Shown here piece after piece: positions 8,277 through 18,745 of a DNA stretch of 57,069 bases. Made by a program: the position numbers and the translations under genes. Positions within the stretch are counted from its first letter, which is position 1; the number at the start of each line of letters is the position of its first letter. Source of the stretch: an uncultured Chlorobiaceae bacterium (GTDB lineage Bacteria > Bacteroidota > Chlorobiia > Chlorobiales > Chlorobiaceae). The notes under the pieces were generated by a model. The model did no database searches, was not told the DNA's origin, and saw only the letters and a list, made by a program, of their open reading frames with translations. The stretch lies in the NCBI GenBank assembly GCA_903822595.1, contig CAIJPS010000022.1:1-57069 (forward strand), read 5' to 3'.

Positions 8277-9164
8277 TTACTCTATATTTTGCAATTGCTC
8301 CCTGACCTTCTCAAGATCTTCCTTGATCTGGACAATTTTCTGGGATATTTCTGCATTCTGGGATTTTGAGGCAATCGTGTTTGCTTCGCGCAACTGTTCC
8401 TGAAGCAGAAAATTGAGTTTCCTTCCGGTACCACTTTCGTCGTTCTGCAACTCTTCAACAAAAAATTTGTTGTGGCTGGCAAAACGGGTCAGTTCCTCGG
8501 TAATGTCAAGCTTGTCGGCTGCAAGAACCAGCTCCATTTCAAGACGATCGCGGCTGTAAGCCAAATCCTTTCCGGCAACAGCTTCCACTTTTGCCGCAAG
8601 TCTTTTTCTTACCGCTTCAAGATTCTCAGCCGCAAGAGCGGTAATGAGTTTAAGCGTACTTTCAATTTCAGCAATTCTTCCACGGAAGTCAACTGAAAGC
8701 TCTTCGCCTTCCCTGCGCCGCATTGCCTTGAGACGTTCAATTGCCTCATTGAGAAGATGCTTAACGAAGGGCCAATGCTGATCGACATGATCAAGCGAAG
8801 TCGCGCCATTATCAAATATTTCAGGAAACCGAAGCAGGTGCTCAAGAAGAACTGGAGTGTCGATTCCAGCTTCCCTGTTGAGAGTATCAAGCAACTCTTT
8901 ATAAGCTTTTACTTTCGGCACATTGATACTGATGGGGATCGGCTGCGTATCATCAAGTTGGATTTGAATGAACGCTGCAATTTTACCTCTCTGAAAATGC
9001 GCACGAATCATCTCCCTGACTTCGAGCTCGTAGGAGAGTAACTGACGGGGAAGCTTGACACTTATTTCAGCAAAGCGGTTATTTACTGACCGTAACTCAA
9101 CAAGAGTCCGTACACCACCCTCAACTGACTCCGCGCTGCCATATCCGGTCATGCTTTCCAACAT
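8277..9164 (-). CDS. yicC: YicC-family endoribonuclease-like protein
   Basis: YicC proteins are RNA-degradation factors, reported as endoribonucleases or RNase adaptors. The product (295 residues) opens with the diagnostic SMTGYGSAE and ELRSVNNRF, has a central helical region, and ends with FLLQEQLREANTIASKSQNAE, the conserved C-terminal block of the family. It is first in the yicC-gmk-rpoZ-VOC run. Confidence 0.9.
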   Translation of the reverse strand: MLESMTGYGSAESVEGGVRTLVELRSVNNRFAEISVKLPRQLLSYELEVREMIRAHFQRGKIAAFIQIQLDDTQPIPISINVPKVKAYKELLDTLNREAGIDTPVLLEHLLRFPEIFDNGATSLDHVDQHWPFVKHLLNEAIERLKAMRRREGEELSVDFRGRIAEIESTLKLITALAAENLEAVRKRLAAKVEAVAGKDLAYSRDRLEMELVLAADKLDITEELTRFASHNKFFVEELQNDESGTGRKLNFLLQEQLREANTIASKSQNAEISQKIVQIKEDLEKVREQLQNIE

Positions 9165-9226
9165 AGTCTTTCAAATGCATTCTTTGTTAAAAAGATAACC
9201 TGCAGAGCCTGAGCCCTGCAGAGATC

Positions 9227-9251
9227 GGGCAAAAAAAAGTCCAACTTGCCC
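9227..9251 (-). terminator. Possible terminator after rpsO
   Basis: On the minus strand GGGCAA pairs with TTGCCC around a loop containing eight consecutive T, directly after the rpsO stop. An alternative inner AAGT/ACTT stem is followed by the T-run. Either may end the rimP-rpsO transcript; the structure is weak. Confidence 0.35.
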
Positions 9252-9253
9252 TT

Positions 9254-9523
9254 TTACTTGCGAAGATCAAGTTCAGCAATCACTTTACGATAACGATCGA
9301 TATCAACATTTTTCACGTAATTCAGCATTTTCTTGCGTTTTGCTACCAGCATAAGCAATCCGCGACGGGAGTGCTTGTCCTTCGGATGCAACTGCAAGTG
9401 ACCGGTGAGATCACTGATTCTGCGGGTATATAACGCAACCTGAACCTCGGATTTTCCGGTATTCTTTTCTGAAGCGCCAAACTGCTTGATTACTTCCGTT
9501 TTAAACTCTTTTGTCAGACTCAT
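9254..9523 (-). CDS. rpsO: 30S ribosomal protein S15
   Basis: S15 binds 16S rRNA early in assembly of the small-subunit platform. The 89-residue product matches the family in length and in the conserved blocks GKSEVQVALYTRRISDLTGHL and DKHSRRGLLMLVAKRKKMLNY (each quoted in part). It is the last gene of the rimP-nusA-infB-rbfA-truB-ribF-rpsO translation cluster, 48 bases beyond ribF. Confidence 0.97.
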   Translation of the reverse strand: MSLTKEFKTEVIKQFGASEKNTGKSEVQVALYTRRISDLTGHLQLHPKDKHSRRGLLMLVAKRKKMLNYVKNVDIDRYRKVIAELDLRK

Positions 9524-9571
9524 ATCTCTTCGTTTGTTATGTTAAATCGGTTGACCTTTAATATAATATTA

Positions 9572-10534
9572 TTAGCGATACAACTCCACCGTTATTTTAT
9601 CTTTTTCAATCTGCATTTTCAGCTCTTCAAGAGAGGAAAATTTCCTTTCTTCCCTGATGAAACGGAGCAGCGTGAAGCTCATCACGCAGCCATACAGGTT
9701 CCCGGTATAACCAAGGATGTGGGCCTCTACCGTTTTCATCCCATCAAGTGAAACCGTCGGACGAATACCAACATTCATGAGCACGACAAAGGAAACACCG
9801 TCCAGCACGGTTTGAGCCAGATAGACTCCGGCACGGGGGAGGAGCTTGTCGGAATCTGAGAGCCTGAGATTCACCGTTGGAAACCCGATTTCCCGTCCGC
9901 GCCTGTCACCGGCAACAACCGTTCCACTGATTATATACGGAGAACCGAGAAATTTATTGGCCTCTTCGATCATGCCGTTTGCAAGCAGTACCCGTATTCT
10001 TGTACTGGAAAAATGTTCATCGCCGATCTTCACTTCGTCAACAACCTCGACGTCAAAACCGAACTCAGAGCCGAGAGTTGCAAGCGTCTTGCCACTCCCG
10101 CTTCTGTCACGACCAAAAGTATGATCATATCCGATAACAATGCTTTTGGCGCCAAGCAGCCCGACCAGTACATTGCGGATAAAATCTTCCGAACTGCGCG
10201 TTGCAAAATCAGGGGTAAAGCGGACAACAAAAAGAAGATCAACGCCTTCACAGGAAAGAAGGGCAATTTTTTCATCAAGAGTGGTAAGCAGTCCAAGAGG
10301 TCCCGAAACCTTCCCCTTGAGTACTCTTCTTGGATGGGGCTCAAAAGTCACGACAACACTTCTCAAGCTGCGAGTCTTCGCAATGGCAACCATACGGGCA
10401 ATGATTATCCGGTGCCCTTTATGCACTCCATCATAGGAGCCAACCGTTACAGAGGAAGGGGTGGGGGAAAAATCAACCGGAGCGGTCGAACCATAAGTGT
10501 AGACATCATTATTGTCATACTCGACGATACGCAT
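9572..10534 (-). CDS. ribF: Bifunctional riboflavin kinase/FAD synthetase
   Basis: Makes FMN and then FAD. The N-terminal nucleotidyltransferase domain has GSYDGVHKGH (an HxGH-type site, about residues 32-41) and GYDHTFGRDRSG; the C-terminal flavokinase domain has GREIGFPTVNL and AGVYLAQ, ending near residue 320. It lies 6 bases after truB, in the common truB-ribF-rpsO order. Confidence 0.95.
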   Translation of the reverse strand: MRIVEYDNNDVYTYGSTAPVDFSPTPSSVTVGSYDGVHKGHRIIIARMVAIAKTRSLRSVVVTFEPHPRRVLKGKVSGPLGLLTTLDEKIALLSCEGVDLLFVVRFTPDFATRSSEDFIRNVLVGLLGAKSIVIGYDHTFGRDRSGSGKTLATLGSEFGFDVEVVDEVKIGDEHFSSTRIRVLLANGMIEEANKFLGSPYIISGTVVAGDRRGREIGFPTVNLRLSDSDKLLPRAGVYLAQTVLDGVSFVVLMNVGIRPTVSLDGMKTVEAHILGYTGNLYGCVMSFTLLRFIREERKFSSLEELKMQIEKDKITVELYR

Positions 10535-10540
10535 ACTTTT

Positions 10541-11278
10541 TTAACTCTCCTCACCCGGCGGACGGGTATTTGATGCCTCTTGAAGAATTGCGTCAATGCT
10601 CTCTGATACCGTTCTTGCAGAGTTCAGCTCCCAAGGGCCGATAGAGAGCCTTCTGAGGGATGCCAGATAACCTCCGACTCCAAGCGCAGAGCCAAATTCA
10701 TGCGCAATGACCCTGATATAGGCGCCCTTGGATACATGGAGATTAAAATAGACCAGGGGAAGTTCAACTCGGGTAACTTCAAAGCGATGAATGACAATCT
10801 CTTTTGCTTTTCGCTCCCTGATCACTTCTCCCTTGCGGGCATGTTCGTAGAGGCGCTTTCCATTGTGCCAGGCTGCGGAATGCATCGGCGGCTGCTGTTG
10901 GTGCGTACCAACAAAGGTTGATGCTGTTGATCGAATCTCTCTTTCAGTCAGGTGAGCCGTGCTGCAATGGCCATATTCCAGGGTTTCGATATCATGACTT
11001 TCCGTCATGGCACCAAGCTTTATAACACCCTCATAGACTTTGTCAAGAATTTCAAGGGAGGCAATTTCTTTTGTTTTCCGTCCCGTAGCAAGAATAAGCA
11101 ACCCTGTTGCTTTCGGATCCAGAGTTCCGCAATGGCCAACCTTGCACTTCAGACCCGTGCGTTTATACGTATTCCTTATTTTTGCTACCACATCGAATGA
11201 TGTCCACTCGATCGGTTTGTCAATCAGGAGGAAATTGCCCTCATAGGGTAAAGGCTCCCTGTTTCGCTGTTCATCCAT
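10541..11278 (-). CDS. truB: tRNA pseudouridine(55) synthase
   Basis: Converts U55 in the T-loop of tRNA to pseudouridine. The catalytic Asp sits in GHCGTLDPKATGLLIL; NFLLIDKPIEWTSFD near the start is also a family hallmark, and AYIRVIAHEFGSALG occurs in the C-terminal half. ATG 11278 was chosen; an in-frame TTG at 11299 with AGAG nearby would add seven residues with no family support. There are 29 bases to the rbfA stop. Confidence 0.94.
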   Translation of the reverse strand: MDEQRNREPLPYEGNFLLIDKPIEWTSFDVVAKIRNTYKRTGLKCKVGHCGTLDPKATGLLILATGRKTKEIASLEILDKVYEGVIKLGAMTESHDIETLEYGHCSTAHLTEREIRSTASTFVGTHQQQPPMHSAAWHNGKRLYEHARKGEVIRERKAKEIVIHRFEVTRVELPLVYFNLHVSKGAYIRVIAHEFGSALGVGGYLASLRRLSIGPWELNSARTVSESIDAILQEASNTRPPGEES

Positions 11279-11307
11279 GCACACTGCTGTTGACAACAAA
11301 CTCTCTG

Positions 11308-11664
11308 TTAAGCATTTTCAACGGAACCTTTTCTCACCTCGCTCAAAAGCTGCTCAATACGGTTTGCACGCTCATAGAGATGATCCTCATGGAATTCGAG
11401 TTCTGGAATCCGCCGAAAATGGTGCCGGATCTTTGCCGACAAAATCTTTCTGATACTCTTTGTTTTGTCCTGCAGGGAGGCCATGGCTGTCTGCTGCTCC
11501 TTGGGCGTCCCAATAATGGAAACATAGACCCTTGCAATGCTCAAATCGATCGTAATCTTCACATCTACAACGGTGATGATCGGACTACGGGGAAGCTCCT
11601 TTTGAAGGATTGCTCCAAGTTCCTGCTGCAACAGTGATGCAACTCTCTCAGTACGTATCGACAT
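11308..11664 (-). CDS. rbfA: Ribosome-binding factor A
   Basis: A small KH-fold protein that matures the 30S subunit and binds the 5' helix of 16S rRNA. The 118-residue product begins MSIRTERVASLLQQELGAIL and has the conserved VTVVDVKITIDLSIARVYVS-type strand (here IITVVDVKITIDLS) and the C-terminal I-R-x-PELEFHED motif. It lies 18 bases after infB. Confidence 0.93.
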   Translation of the reverse strand: MSIRTERVASLLQQELGAILQKELPRSPIITVVDVKITIDLSIARVYVSIIGTPKEQQTAMASLQDKTKSIRKILSAKIRHHFRRIPELEFHEDHLYERANRIEQLLSEVRKGSVENA

Positions 11665-11682
11665 AGATCAACAATAAGCTGT

Positions 11683-14589
11683 TCATAGTTTTCGTTTTTT
11701 CTCAACGATCTTATAGGCCTCAACAACGTCTCCCACCTTGATATCGTCATAGTTCTTGAGGCTCATACCGCACTCATATCCTGCATCAACTTCCTTGACA
11801 TCGTCCTTGAAGCGCTTGAGCGCTGCAAGCTGACCTTCATAGATCTGCACACCGTCACGAAGCAGACGAACCTTGGAATCACGGAACATCTTGCCCTCAA
11901 GCATATAACAGCCGCCAACATTACCAATCTTTGGCACCTTGAAAATCTGGCGGATTTCAAGCGAACCAAGACTCTCTTCATGAAGCTCAGGAGAGAGCAT
12001 TCCTTCAAGCGCCTTCTCGACATCTTCAAGTACATGATAAATAACGCTGTAGAAACGAACATCAAGATCTTCCTTTTCTGCCAGCTTTTTGGCGTTGACG
12101 TTCGGGCGCACCCTGAAGCCGATAATAATGGCATCGGAAGCAGCAGCAAGCAGCACGTCGGTTTCAGTAATCTGCCCTACGCCCTGATGAATAATCTGTA
12201 CCTTAACCTCTTCGTTCTGAATTTTCATGAGTCCATCTGCAAGGGCCTGAATGGAGCCGTCGGTATCGGCCTTGATAATGACGCTCAGCTCTTTCATCAA
12301 CCCTTCCTTGATCTGACGGGCAATACTGTCGAGCTTGACGCGTGTGCTGCGGCGGAAGTCATGCTCACGACGGATAACCTGGCGCTTTTGGGCCAAATCG
12401 CGCGCCTCCCTGTCCGTCACCATAACGGTCAATGCATCGCCCGATTGCGGAAGATCCTCAAATCCAAGCACCCTGACTGGCTGCGAAGGATTGGCAAAAA
12501 GAATTCTTTTACCTCTCTCATCCATAAGGGCGCGAACCTTGCCCATGGTATTACCGGCAACAAAGGGATCGCCAACCTTGAGAATTCCTCGTTGCACAAG
12601 CACCGTTGAAATAACGCCCTTACCCTTGTCGAGCTCAGATTCAACAATAATTCCGCTTGCCGGGACCTCTCTTGAATAATTACCCCTCAGCTCACGCATT
12701 TCAGCCTCGGTCAATACTTTTTCCATGAGTTCAGCAATGCCGATCCCTTTCTTTGCCGAGATTTCCTGACACTGATAGGCACCACCCCACTCCTCAACAA
12801 GCACACCTGCTTCAGACAATTGGGTCTTGATCTTCTCTGGATTAGCTTCAACCTTGTCAATTTTATTGAGAGCAACAACAATCGGGACACCAGCCGCTTT
12901 GGCATGATTGATCGCCTCGATGGTCTGGGGCATGACACTGTCATCAGCCGCAACCACAAGAATAACGATATCGGTCACCTGTGCGCCCCTTGCACGCATG
13001 GCAGTAAAGGCTTCATGGCCCGGGGTATCGAGAAACGTTATTTTGCGGTCGCCTTCAACCGTCACTTCGTACGCTCCGATATGCTGGGTAATTCCGCCGG
13101 ATTCACCGGCAACAACTTTACTGTTACGAATATAATCGAGAAGCGAAGTCTTTCCATGATCAACATGCCCCATTATCGTAACGACTGGTGGACGAGTCTG
13201 CATGTCCGCTTCCTCATCCTCCGTCACAATAACCGCAGTTGCCTCAACCTCTGAAATAAACTCAGCCTCAAAGCCGAACTCAAGGGCGATCAGTTCAATC
13301 GACTCCTTGTCAAGCCGCTGATTGATGGTGACAAACTTGCCAAGCGCAAAACACTTCTGGATAATATCTTTGGCCGTAATCCCCATAAGCTCAGCCAGTT
13401 CATGGGGCGAGGCGTACTCAGTAACCCGGACAACCATCCGCTGTGACTCACGAAAGGCTTCATCCTCTTCATGCTCCCGCTCTCGCTCACTGCGACGCAT
13501 CTTGCGAAATTTCTGGCGGGAACCTGTGCTGCTGCGATCATCAATCCCGCTGATCGTTTTTTGAATATTTGCCGAAATGACCTTGTCGTCCACGGCAGGC
13601 TTCTTTTTCTTCTTCCCTTTTTTCTTGGCGTTGGCAGAACTGTCAGCAACGACAGGCTTTGGCTTGGCGTCCACTGAAGCTTTGACCGGCGGCTTCTTTG
13701 CGACAGCAACCTTCTCTTCTGCACGAATCTCCTCAGCAGGTTTTGGCACAAACTCATCTTTGAGGGCATCAGCCTGTTCCTGAAAATTCTTTTTACGGTT
13801 TTTCTTGTTCCTGCCAGCATGCATATCAAGGGTACCAAGCACCGTAAGACCACCCATCATCTGTGGAGAATCAAAAGAGACAAGATGCTCGTTGACCGAC
13901 GGTTCCTCTTTTTTAGGTACCAGATCGGGTAGTTCAGCGATCACCGGAAGTTCAGAGGGTTCAGGTAGCTCAGAAAGTTCAGGAAGTTCAGAAATCGCAG
14001 GGTGTTGAGCAACTTCAGGAACAATATCATGAGACTCAGGAAGTTCTATGGATACAAGAACTTCGGAAAGTTCAGGAAGTTCAGTGAGAGCTGGTACCTC
14101 AGGAGCTGAAGAGGGCTCTACTACAACCTGGGGTTCAGTAACTGCAGGAAGAGGCTGAAGCTCAATGAGCTCTGAAAAATCGGCAACATTAATTTCCTGC
14201 GTTGTAATCGGTTCTGGAATATCCTCTATGACTGCTGGAGCAATAACCTCTTTTTTTACTTCATGCGCAACAACCACAGGATGTGGCGGTGGGCTGAGGG
14301 TTTCGCTGAGATGCTGCTCTTTTTCATACGTTTTTCGCGACTGCTCCTCAAGCCTCGATAAACGCTTCTCTTTCTCCGCCCTTATTTTTTTGGCCTCATC
14401 AACCATTTTCTTTTCGACACTGAAATGGCCGAAAATCAGGCTTTGTATCTCTTCACCGACCATAGAGGATGTAGAGGCAACCCTGCCCCCTTCCTGCTTG
14501 ACAAAAAGTAATACTTCCTGCGGACTCACCTGCAGTTCTCTTGCTATATCACTTATCCGGTATTTCTTTTCCATGTCCTCAAGGGCCAT
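11683..14589 (-). CDS. infB: Translation initiation factor IF-2
   Basis: GTPase that delivers initiator tRNA to the 30S subunit. The 968-residue protein has a first IF2-N module ([20 protein letters not shown]), a long acidic/proline linker with short ELPE-type repeats (about 150-230), a Lys-rich stretch, a second IF2-N-like module (about 400-450), then the GTPase domain with [15 protein letters not shown] and NKID, followed by domains II, III and IV (initiator-tRNA binding). ATG 14589 is preceded by AGAGGAGG at proper spacing, which decides the start over ATG 14574. Confidence 0.97.
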   Translation of the reverse strand: MALEDMEKKYRISDIARELQVSPQEVLLFVKQEGGRVASTSSMVGEEIQSLIFGHFSVEKKMVDEAKKIRAEKEKRLSRLEEQSRKTYEKEQHLSETLSPPPHPVVVAHEVKKEVIAPAVIEDIPEPITTQEINVADFSELIELQPLPAVTEPQVVVEPSSAPEVPALTELPELSEVLVSIELPESHDIVPEVAQHPAISELPELSELPEPSELPVIAELPDLVPKKEEPSVNEHLVSFDSPQMMGGLTVLGTLDMHAGRNKKNRKKNFQEQADALKDEFVPKPAEEIRAEEKVAVAKKPPVKASVDAKPKPVVADSSANAKKKGKKKKKPAVDDKVISANIQKTISGIDDRSSTGSRQKFRKMRRSEREREHEEDEAFRESQRMVVRVTEYASPHELAELMGITAKDIIQKCFALGKFVTINQRLDKESIELIALEFGFEAEFISEVEATAVIVTEDEEADMQTRPPVVTIMGHVDHGKTSLLDYIRNSKVVAGESGGITQHIGAYEVTVEGDRKITFLDTPGHEAFTAMRARGAQVTDIVILVVAADDSVMPQTIEAINHAKAAGVPIVVALNKIDKVEANPEKIKTQLSEAGVLVEEWGGAYQCQEISAKKGIGIAELMEKVLTEAEMRELRGNYSREVPASGIIVESELDKGKGVISTVLVQRGILKVGDPFVAGNTMGKVRALMDERGKRILFANPSQPVRVLGFEDLPQSGDALTVMVTDREARDLAQKRQVIRREHDFRRSTRVKLDSIARQIKEGLMKELSVIIKADTDGSIQALADGLMKIQNEEVKVQIIHQGVGQITETDVLLAAASDAIIIGFRVRPNVNAKKLAEKEDLDVRFYSVIYHVLEDVEKALEGMLSPELHEESLGSLEIRQIFKVPKIGNVGGCYMLEGKMFRDSKVRLLRDGVQIYEGQLAALKRFKDDVKEVDAGYECGMSLKNYDDIKVGDVVEAYKIVEKKRKL

Positions 14590-14651
14590 TACATCCTCCT
14601 CTGGATTTAAAAACGCTTTACTCTTTAGCGATGTTCACTCTGTGACGGTTC

Positions 14652-16196
14652 TCATGACTGATCATCCGCCAGTTCATCTGGTTCAGGCTCGATAGAATCA
14701 TCAAAAAGACCCGCCAGATCCGCTTCGGTAAACTGTTCCTTTACGGTTTTATAAATATTTTCAGCAATCTTCTTCCAATAGCGCTTTTCCTCGTCGGTAA
14801 CTTTTCGTTCCCTTGGTTTCACGCTTGTCTTGTAACTTTTACCAAAGACCGTCTGCTCTTCCGGTTTTGACGATCCGAGAAGAGAGAGCTCAATTTCATC
14901 AACTCCAGCCTTCAGCACTTTCTTGGCAGTATCAAGACCACCATCAAGAAGCTGGTAAATCATATCGTCACCAAACTCTTCACGGAACTCAATGATATCA
15001 ATATCGGTTGGATCTTCCGTCGATTTATCAATCACATCACGATAAACATCAATCTCATAACCGGTAAGTTTTTCTGCGAGGTGGATATTGTTTCCATTCT
15101 TTCCGATAGCATACTTGATCTGGTCAGGCTTGAGCATCACCCTTGCTTTCCGGGTTTTCATATCAGCATGAACCGTCAAAGGATCAATTTTCGCGGGCTG
15201 CATTGCCCTTGAAATATAAATCTGCGGCTCATCGGCATAGTAAATGACGTCGATATTTTCGTTGTTCAACTCCTTGACAATACTCTGGATACGTTTGCCA
15301 CGATATCCGACGGTAGCGCCAACAGGGTCAATTCTTGCACTGGTAGATTCAACGGCAACCTTTGCACGCTCACCCGGTACCCGAGCAATGGCCTTGATAA
15401 CAATAAGCCCATCAAGAATTTCCGGAACTTCATGTTCAAAAAGCTTGTATAAAAACCGGTCATCAACTCTTGATACAATAACTTTCATGCCACCGTCAGA
15501 TTTTTCCCGCTCAACCATACTGCCATCATCAAGCCGAACTTTTGCTTTCTCACGCTCAATACGTTTGACATAGAGTTTCATCCGCGGGGTGCGACGCGGA
15601 TTATCCTTCTTCATCATCTCTGACTTCGGCAACACCAGCTCAACACGGTGGTCTTTCGACGTGTTATAGGTAAAAATAACTTCATTTGCGCGAACCTGAT
15701 AGACCTCGCCTGCTACAATCTCCCCAACTTTTTCAAGACACTCTTCATAAACAACAAGCCGTTCAAGATCCCGTACTTTCTTCTGTACAGACTGCTTGAT
15801 AATCTGAATGGACTTGCGACTCAGATAGTCCTCAAGGCGGATCGGCCCCTCTTCATAGTAATCGCCAATTTCGAGGGAATCATCTATTTTTCTCACCTCT
15901 TTGAGGGTGATCTCGATACTTTCAATATCTATCTCTTCGACAATCTTTTTCAGAATATAGACTTCGAAATCTCCCCGTTCGGGGTTAATGAAAATGTTGG
16001 ATTCAACTTCAGGATCATAATCTTTTCTGAGTTGCTTCTGGATAATATCCTTAAGAAGATCAGCAATATCCATTTTTACAGCCGCACTTTCCGTGCGTTT
16101 ATCCAGAAAGATCTTGGACTGCTCGATTTCGCCGAAAGCGCTGGCAATCTGCAACCTCCGATCCTGTCCCTCATCTTTTATCTTCTTTCTGACCAT
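14652..16196 (-). CDS. nusA: Transcription termination/antitermination factor NusA
   Basis: Binds RNA polymerase and modulates pausing, termination and antitermination. The order is an N-terminal polymerase-binding domain (IQKQLRKDYDPE), an S1 RNA-binding domain (GEIVAGEVYQVRANEV) and two KH domains (GYRGKRIQSIVKEL; KYAIGKNGNNIHLAEKL), then a short acidic tail; the C-terminal acidic repeats of Escherichia coli NusA are absent. The frame extends to GTG 16280, which would overlap rimP, but ATG 16196 (MVRKKIKDEG) with AAAGAG upstream is the better start. Confidence 0.93.
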   Translation of the reverse strand: MVRKKIKDEGQDRRLQIASAFGEIEQSKIFLDKRTESAAVKMDIADLLKDIIQKQLRKDYDPEVESNIFINPERGDFEVYILKKIVEEIDIESIEITLKEVRKIDDSLEIGDYYEEGPIRLEDYLSRKSIQIIKQSVQKKVRDLERLVVYEECLEKVGEIVAGEVYQVRANEVIFTYNTSKDHRVELVLPKSEMMKKDNPRRTPRMKLYVKRIEREKAKVRLDDGSMVEREKSDGGMKVIVSRVDDRFLYKLFEHEVPEILDGLIVIKAIARVPGERAKVAVESTSARIDPVGATVGYRGKRIQSIVKELNNENIDVIYYADEPQIYISRAMQPAKIDPLTVHADMKTRKARVMLKPDQIKYAIGKNGNNIHLAEKLTGYEIDVYRDVIDKSTEDPTDIDIIEFREEFGDDMIYQLLDGGLDTAKKVLKAGVDEIELSLLGSSKPEEQTVFGKSYKTSVKPRERKVTDEEKRYWKKIAENIYKTVKEQFTEADLAGLFDDSIEPEPDELADDQS

Positions 16197-16254
16197 CTCT
16201 TTCTTAGATTGTGCATTTTTAAAAGAAAATTTCCACTCACAAGTATAAACCTCT

Positions 16255-16776
16255 TTATAATTCAGCCTCAGGAACCGCACGGATTACCTGATTGAGGTAC
16301 AGTGTTATAGCTTCTGTTTTGGGCTGTTGCCCTCTTTTTTTGTTTTTTTCCGGCATAATCACGATGTGCGACCCACTTTCGTCCGAAAGCGACACATCCT
16401 GAAGATGACCAGCCAGCTCAACAGGCTCACCATCCGGACCAGTATAGGTAACCTGCAACAACTTGCCAACATGCCGTATGTACTGACGGGGAATGATAAT
16501 TGGTTCACCAAGACCGGGAGATGAAACGATCAGGTCAAAATTTTCGCCAATCATCTCAAGAAGTTCATCATCGCCTTCAATCTGTTCCCTTATTCTTCTG
16601 CTCATATAGGCACACTGATGGATACGAATGCCAATATCGGCATCCATCAATATCTCTATTTTCCGGCTATTCCCTTTCCCTTTGACCTTAATATCAATAA
16701 GATAGGCCCCTTCACCCCGCGTACCCGCAGACTCTCCAATAACCCGGGAAACACAATTATTGATACGCTCTTGCAT
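16255..16776 (-). CDS. rimP: Ribosome maturation factor RimP
   Basis: Needed for 30S subunit maturation. The N-terminal domain has the family features (YLIDIKVKGKGNSRKIEILMD, quoted in part, and CAYMSRRI), followed by the signature VSSPGLGEPI and an SH3-like C-terminal domain. ATG 16776 follows a GGGGT a few bases upstream; the frame could extend five residues further. It heads the translation cluster. A strong intrinsic terminator ends only about 26 bases before this start. Confidence 0.9.
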   Translation of the reverse strand: MQERINNCVSRVIGESAGTRGEGAYLIDIKVKGKGNSRKIEILMDADIGIRIHQCAYMSRRIREQIEGDDELLEMIGENFDLIVSSPGLGEPIIIPRQYIRHVGKLLQVTYTGPDGEPVELAGHLQDVSLSDESGSHIVIMPEKNKKRGQQPKTEAITLYLNQVIRAVPEAEL

Positions 16777-16802
16777 GAACACCCCGTACAAACTTTAAAT
16801 AG

Positions 16803-16830
16803 AAAACAAAAAAGTGGGGAATCCCCACTT
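16803..16830 (-). terminator. Intrinsic terminator upstream of rimP
   Basis: On the minus strand AAGTGGGG pairs perfectly with CCCCACTT around ATT, followed by TTTTGTTTT. It would end transcripts from the CPBP-cdsA-hisS direction. The distance from the T-tract to the rimP ATG is too short for a full promoter between them, so rimP must use a promoter overlapping the hairpin or depend on read-through. Confidence 0.8.
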
Positions 16831-16902
16831 CAGATAAGATATTGTCGACGTCGTTAAATCAAGTTGCTCAATATACGAAAAAACAATCCAAAGCAAAAAG
16901 CC

Positions 16903-17130
16903 TTATAGATCATCCTGATCTTTATTGTTGAGACGACTTGCTATAACCTCATAATCAGCCTCTTCAATACATGACTCTGAAGAAAATGAAGCCGCTGAAG
17001 CTTCACTGTGACCGGAACCACCTTTTTTGATGAAAAAGAAAGCTCTCCGCAACGCACGCACGAGTGTACGAATCACCACGAAGGAAACAACAAGAAAAAA
17101 AAGAAAAAGAAAAAAAATCAGTCTCAGCAT
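16903..17130 (-). CDS. Small membrane protein, unknown function
   Basis: A 75-residue product with one strongly hydrophobic N-terminal helix (IFFLFLFFLVVSFVVIRTL) followed by basic residues and a Ser/Glu-rich hydrophilic tail. ATG 17130 was chosen over TTG codons just upstream that abut the previous stop. Topology suggests an N-terminal anchor with a cytoplasmic tail. It is the last gene before the terminator at 16803-16830 and is probably co-transcribed with hisS. Not recognised beyond a general likeness to short single-helix proteins of Bacteroidota/Chlorobiota. Confidence 0.6.
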   Translation of the reverse strand: MLRLIFFLFLFFLVVSFVVIRTLVRALRRAFFFIKKGGSGHSEASAASFSSESCIEEADYEVIASRLNNKDQDDL

Positions 17131-17142
17131 CGCCAACAACAA

Positions 17143-17415
17143 TTATTCAAGCTGTTTAACATCCCCCATCAACAATTCAGTTGTTAACATGGATCGCAAC
17201 CTCGCTTCGTTCACCCGGTATTTGAATACCTCAACACCGTCAACAAAAATGACAGGGATTTTAAGTCCGAACTTTTCCAAAAGTTCCGGATTGCCCGAAA
17301 TATCTCTTTTTTCCAGATCAAACGGCAAAGATATGCTGACTCTCGTCAGAAGATCCATGGCCTCATCACAAAGACAGCACTCTTTTTTTCCATAGAGGAG
17401 TACCTTATGGCGCAT
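17143..17415 (-). CDS. Glutaredoxin-like (DUF836-type) thiol protein
   Basis: About 90 residues in a thioredoxin fold: a beta strand (HKVLLYGKKEC), then CCLCDEA with a CxxC pair, the cis-proline strand KIPVIFVDGVEV and a terminal helix. The function is probably thiol-disulfide exchange in the cytosol; the partner is unknown. A GTG at 17424 would overlap the hisS stop (GTGA) and offers translational coupling; ATG 17415 is the conservative start. Confidence 0.72.
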   Translation of the reverse strand: MRHKVLLYGKKECCLCDEAMDLLTRVSISLPFDLEKRDISGNPELLEKFGLKIPVIFVDGVEVFKYRVNEARLRSMLTTELLMGDVKQLE

Positions 17416-17420
17416 AATCG

Positions 17421-18713
17421 TCACAATTTCAACGGCTCCTTCGCAGCCGATTCCTGCAAAAGTTCAAGCACTGCCTCCAAAGACAACAGAGTCTGTTCGG
17501 AGGTTATTAAATTTTTCAATGAATAGAACCCGGTAGTCTGTTCCATCGACCCGATAAAGAGCGCAAAGGATGCGTTTATCTTGTTTGCCTCTCTCATCTG
17601 CGCCTTCATGCTCCTTGCTGCCAGATCTATCTCTGTCTTGATACCCGCATGACGCAATTGCCATGCAATCTGCATGCCGTGATCAAACAAATCCTGCTGC
17701 TGCACAACAACATAAACAAGTGGAGCACGAGAATCAAGAGCGGCAAAAAGCCCCTGTTTTTCCATCGTCATTAAGAGTCTCTCCATCCCAACTGCAAACC
17801 CGACGGCTGGCACATCAGCCGAACTGCCAAGTTCACGGGCAAGACCATCGTAGCGACCGCCCCCTCCAATAGCATCCTGGGCGCCGAGCTCTGAACTGGT
17901 AACCTCGAAAGCCGTATTGCAATAATAATCAAGCCCCCGAACAAGACGATAATCGATTTCGTAAGCAATACCGCGTTCTCTGAGATAAAAAAGCACCTTT
18001 TCAAAATCCTGCAAAGAAGCATCGTTGAGATAATCGTATAATCTTGGAGCACCTGCAATAAGCTCCTGAAGAGCTGGATTTTTTGAATCAAGAATCCTCA
18101 GCGGATTTTTTTCAAGCCGCTCTTTCGAAGAGTCGTCAAGAATATCGCGAAAAGGCGAAAAATAGCCCTGCAAAGCCTCCCGATAACGGATCCGGTCATC
18201 CGTATCGCCAAGACTGTTGATCCTGAGCTTGAGACCATGCAAATCAAGCGACTCAAAAACCTGCATCATGAGGGTTATAACCTCGGCTACCGCAGCAGGT
18301 GAGGAGACACCAAGCAGTTCAGCTCCAAACTGAGAAAACTGACGCTGCCGTCCAGCCTGGGGCCTCTCCTTGCGAAAAAGTTCACCGATATAGTAAAGTT
18401 TGTGTACAGGAGCAGAAGAGAGCAGATTGTTCTGAAGAGCAGCCCTCATCACCCCGGCAGTCATCTCCGGACGCAAAGTAAGAGAACGCCCTTTCGGATC
18501 AGGCAAAAAAGAGAACATCTCTTTGCCAACAATGTCTGTAGTCGAACCGATGCCTCTCTGGAACAACTCGGTATATTCAAAAACCGGTGTCCGTATCTCA
18601 CTGAACCCGTATAGGGAGGCGAGAACATGAACCATTCCTTCGACAAATTTCCATCGGGCAGCCTCGTCCGGGAAAATATCCCTTGTGCCCTTTACGGCCT
18701 GGTACTGCGGCAT
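17421..18713 (-). CDS. hisS: Histidine--tRNA ligase
   Basis: Class II synthetase charging tRNA-His. Motif 1 is in the N-terminal part after [14 protein letters not shown]; motif 2 is [13 protein letters not shown] with [21 protein letters not shown]; the histidine-specific strings [14 protein letters not shown] and GGGGRYDGL are present; the C-terminal anticodon-binding domain begins near residue 330. The length of 430 is normal. Confidence 0.97.
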   Translation of the reverse strand: MPQYQAVKGTRDIFPDEAARWKFVEGMVHVLASLYGFSEIRTPVFEYTELFQRGIGSTTDIVGKEMFSFLPDPKGRSLTLRPEMTAGVMRAALQNNLLSSAPVHKLYYIGELFRKERPQAGRQRQFSQFGAELLGVSSPAAVAEVITLMMQVFESLDLHGLKLRINSLGDTDDRIRYREALQGYFSPFRDILDDSSKERLEKNPLRILDSKNPALQELIAGAPRLYDYLNDASLQDFEKVLFYLRERGIAYEIDYRLVRGLDYYCNTAFEVTSSELGAQDAIGGGGRYDGLARELGSSADVPAVGFAVGMERLLMTMEKQGLFAALDSRAPLVYVVVQQQDLFDHGMQIAWQLRHAGIKTEIDLAARSMKAQMREANKINASFALFIGSMEQTTGFYSLKNLITSEQTLLSLEAVLELLQESAAKEPLKL

Positions 18714-18745
18714 AACTGTAATATTCCCTGCTGATAAAAGTGTTG

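Noticed and set aside
10013-10573. 186-codon plus-strand ORF
   Set aside because: Antisense to ribF and truB coding sequence; no recognisable motifs.
13290-13853. 187-codon minus-strand ORF inside infB
   Set aside because: Alternative frame of the Lys-rich IF-2 linker; the infB frame continues through it.
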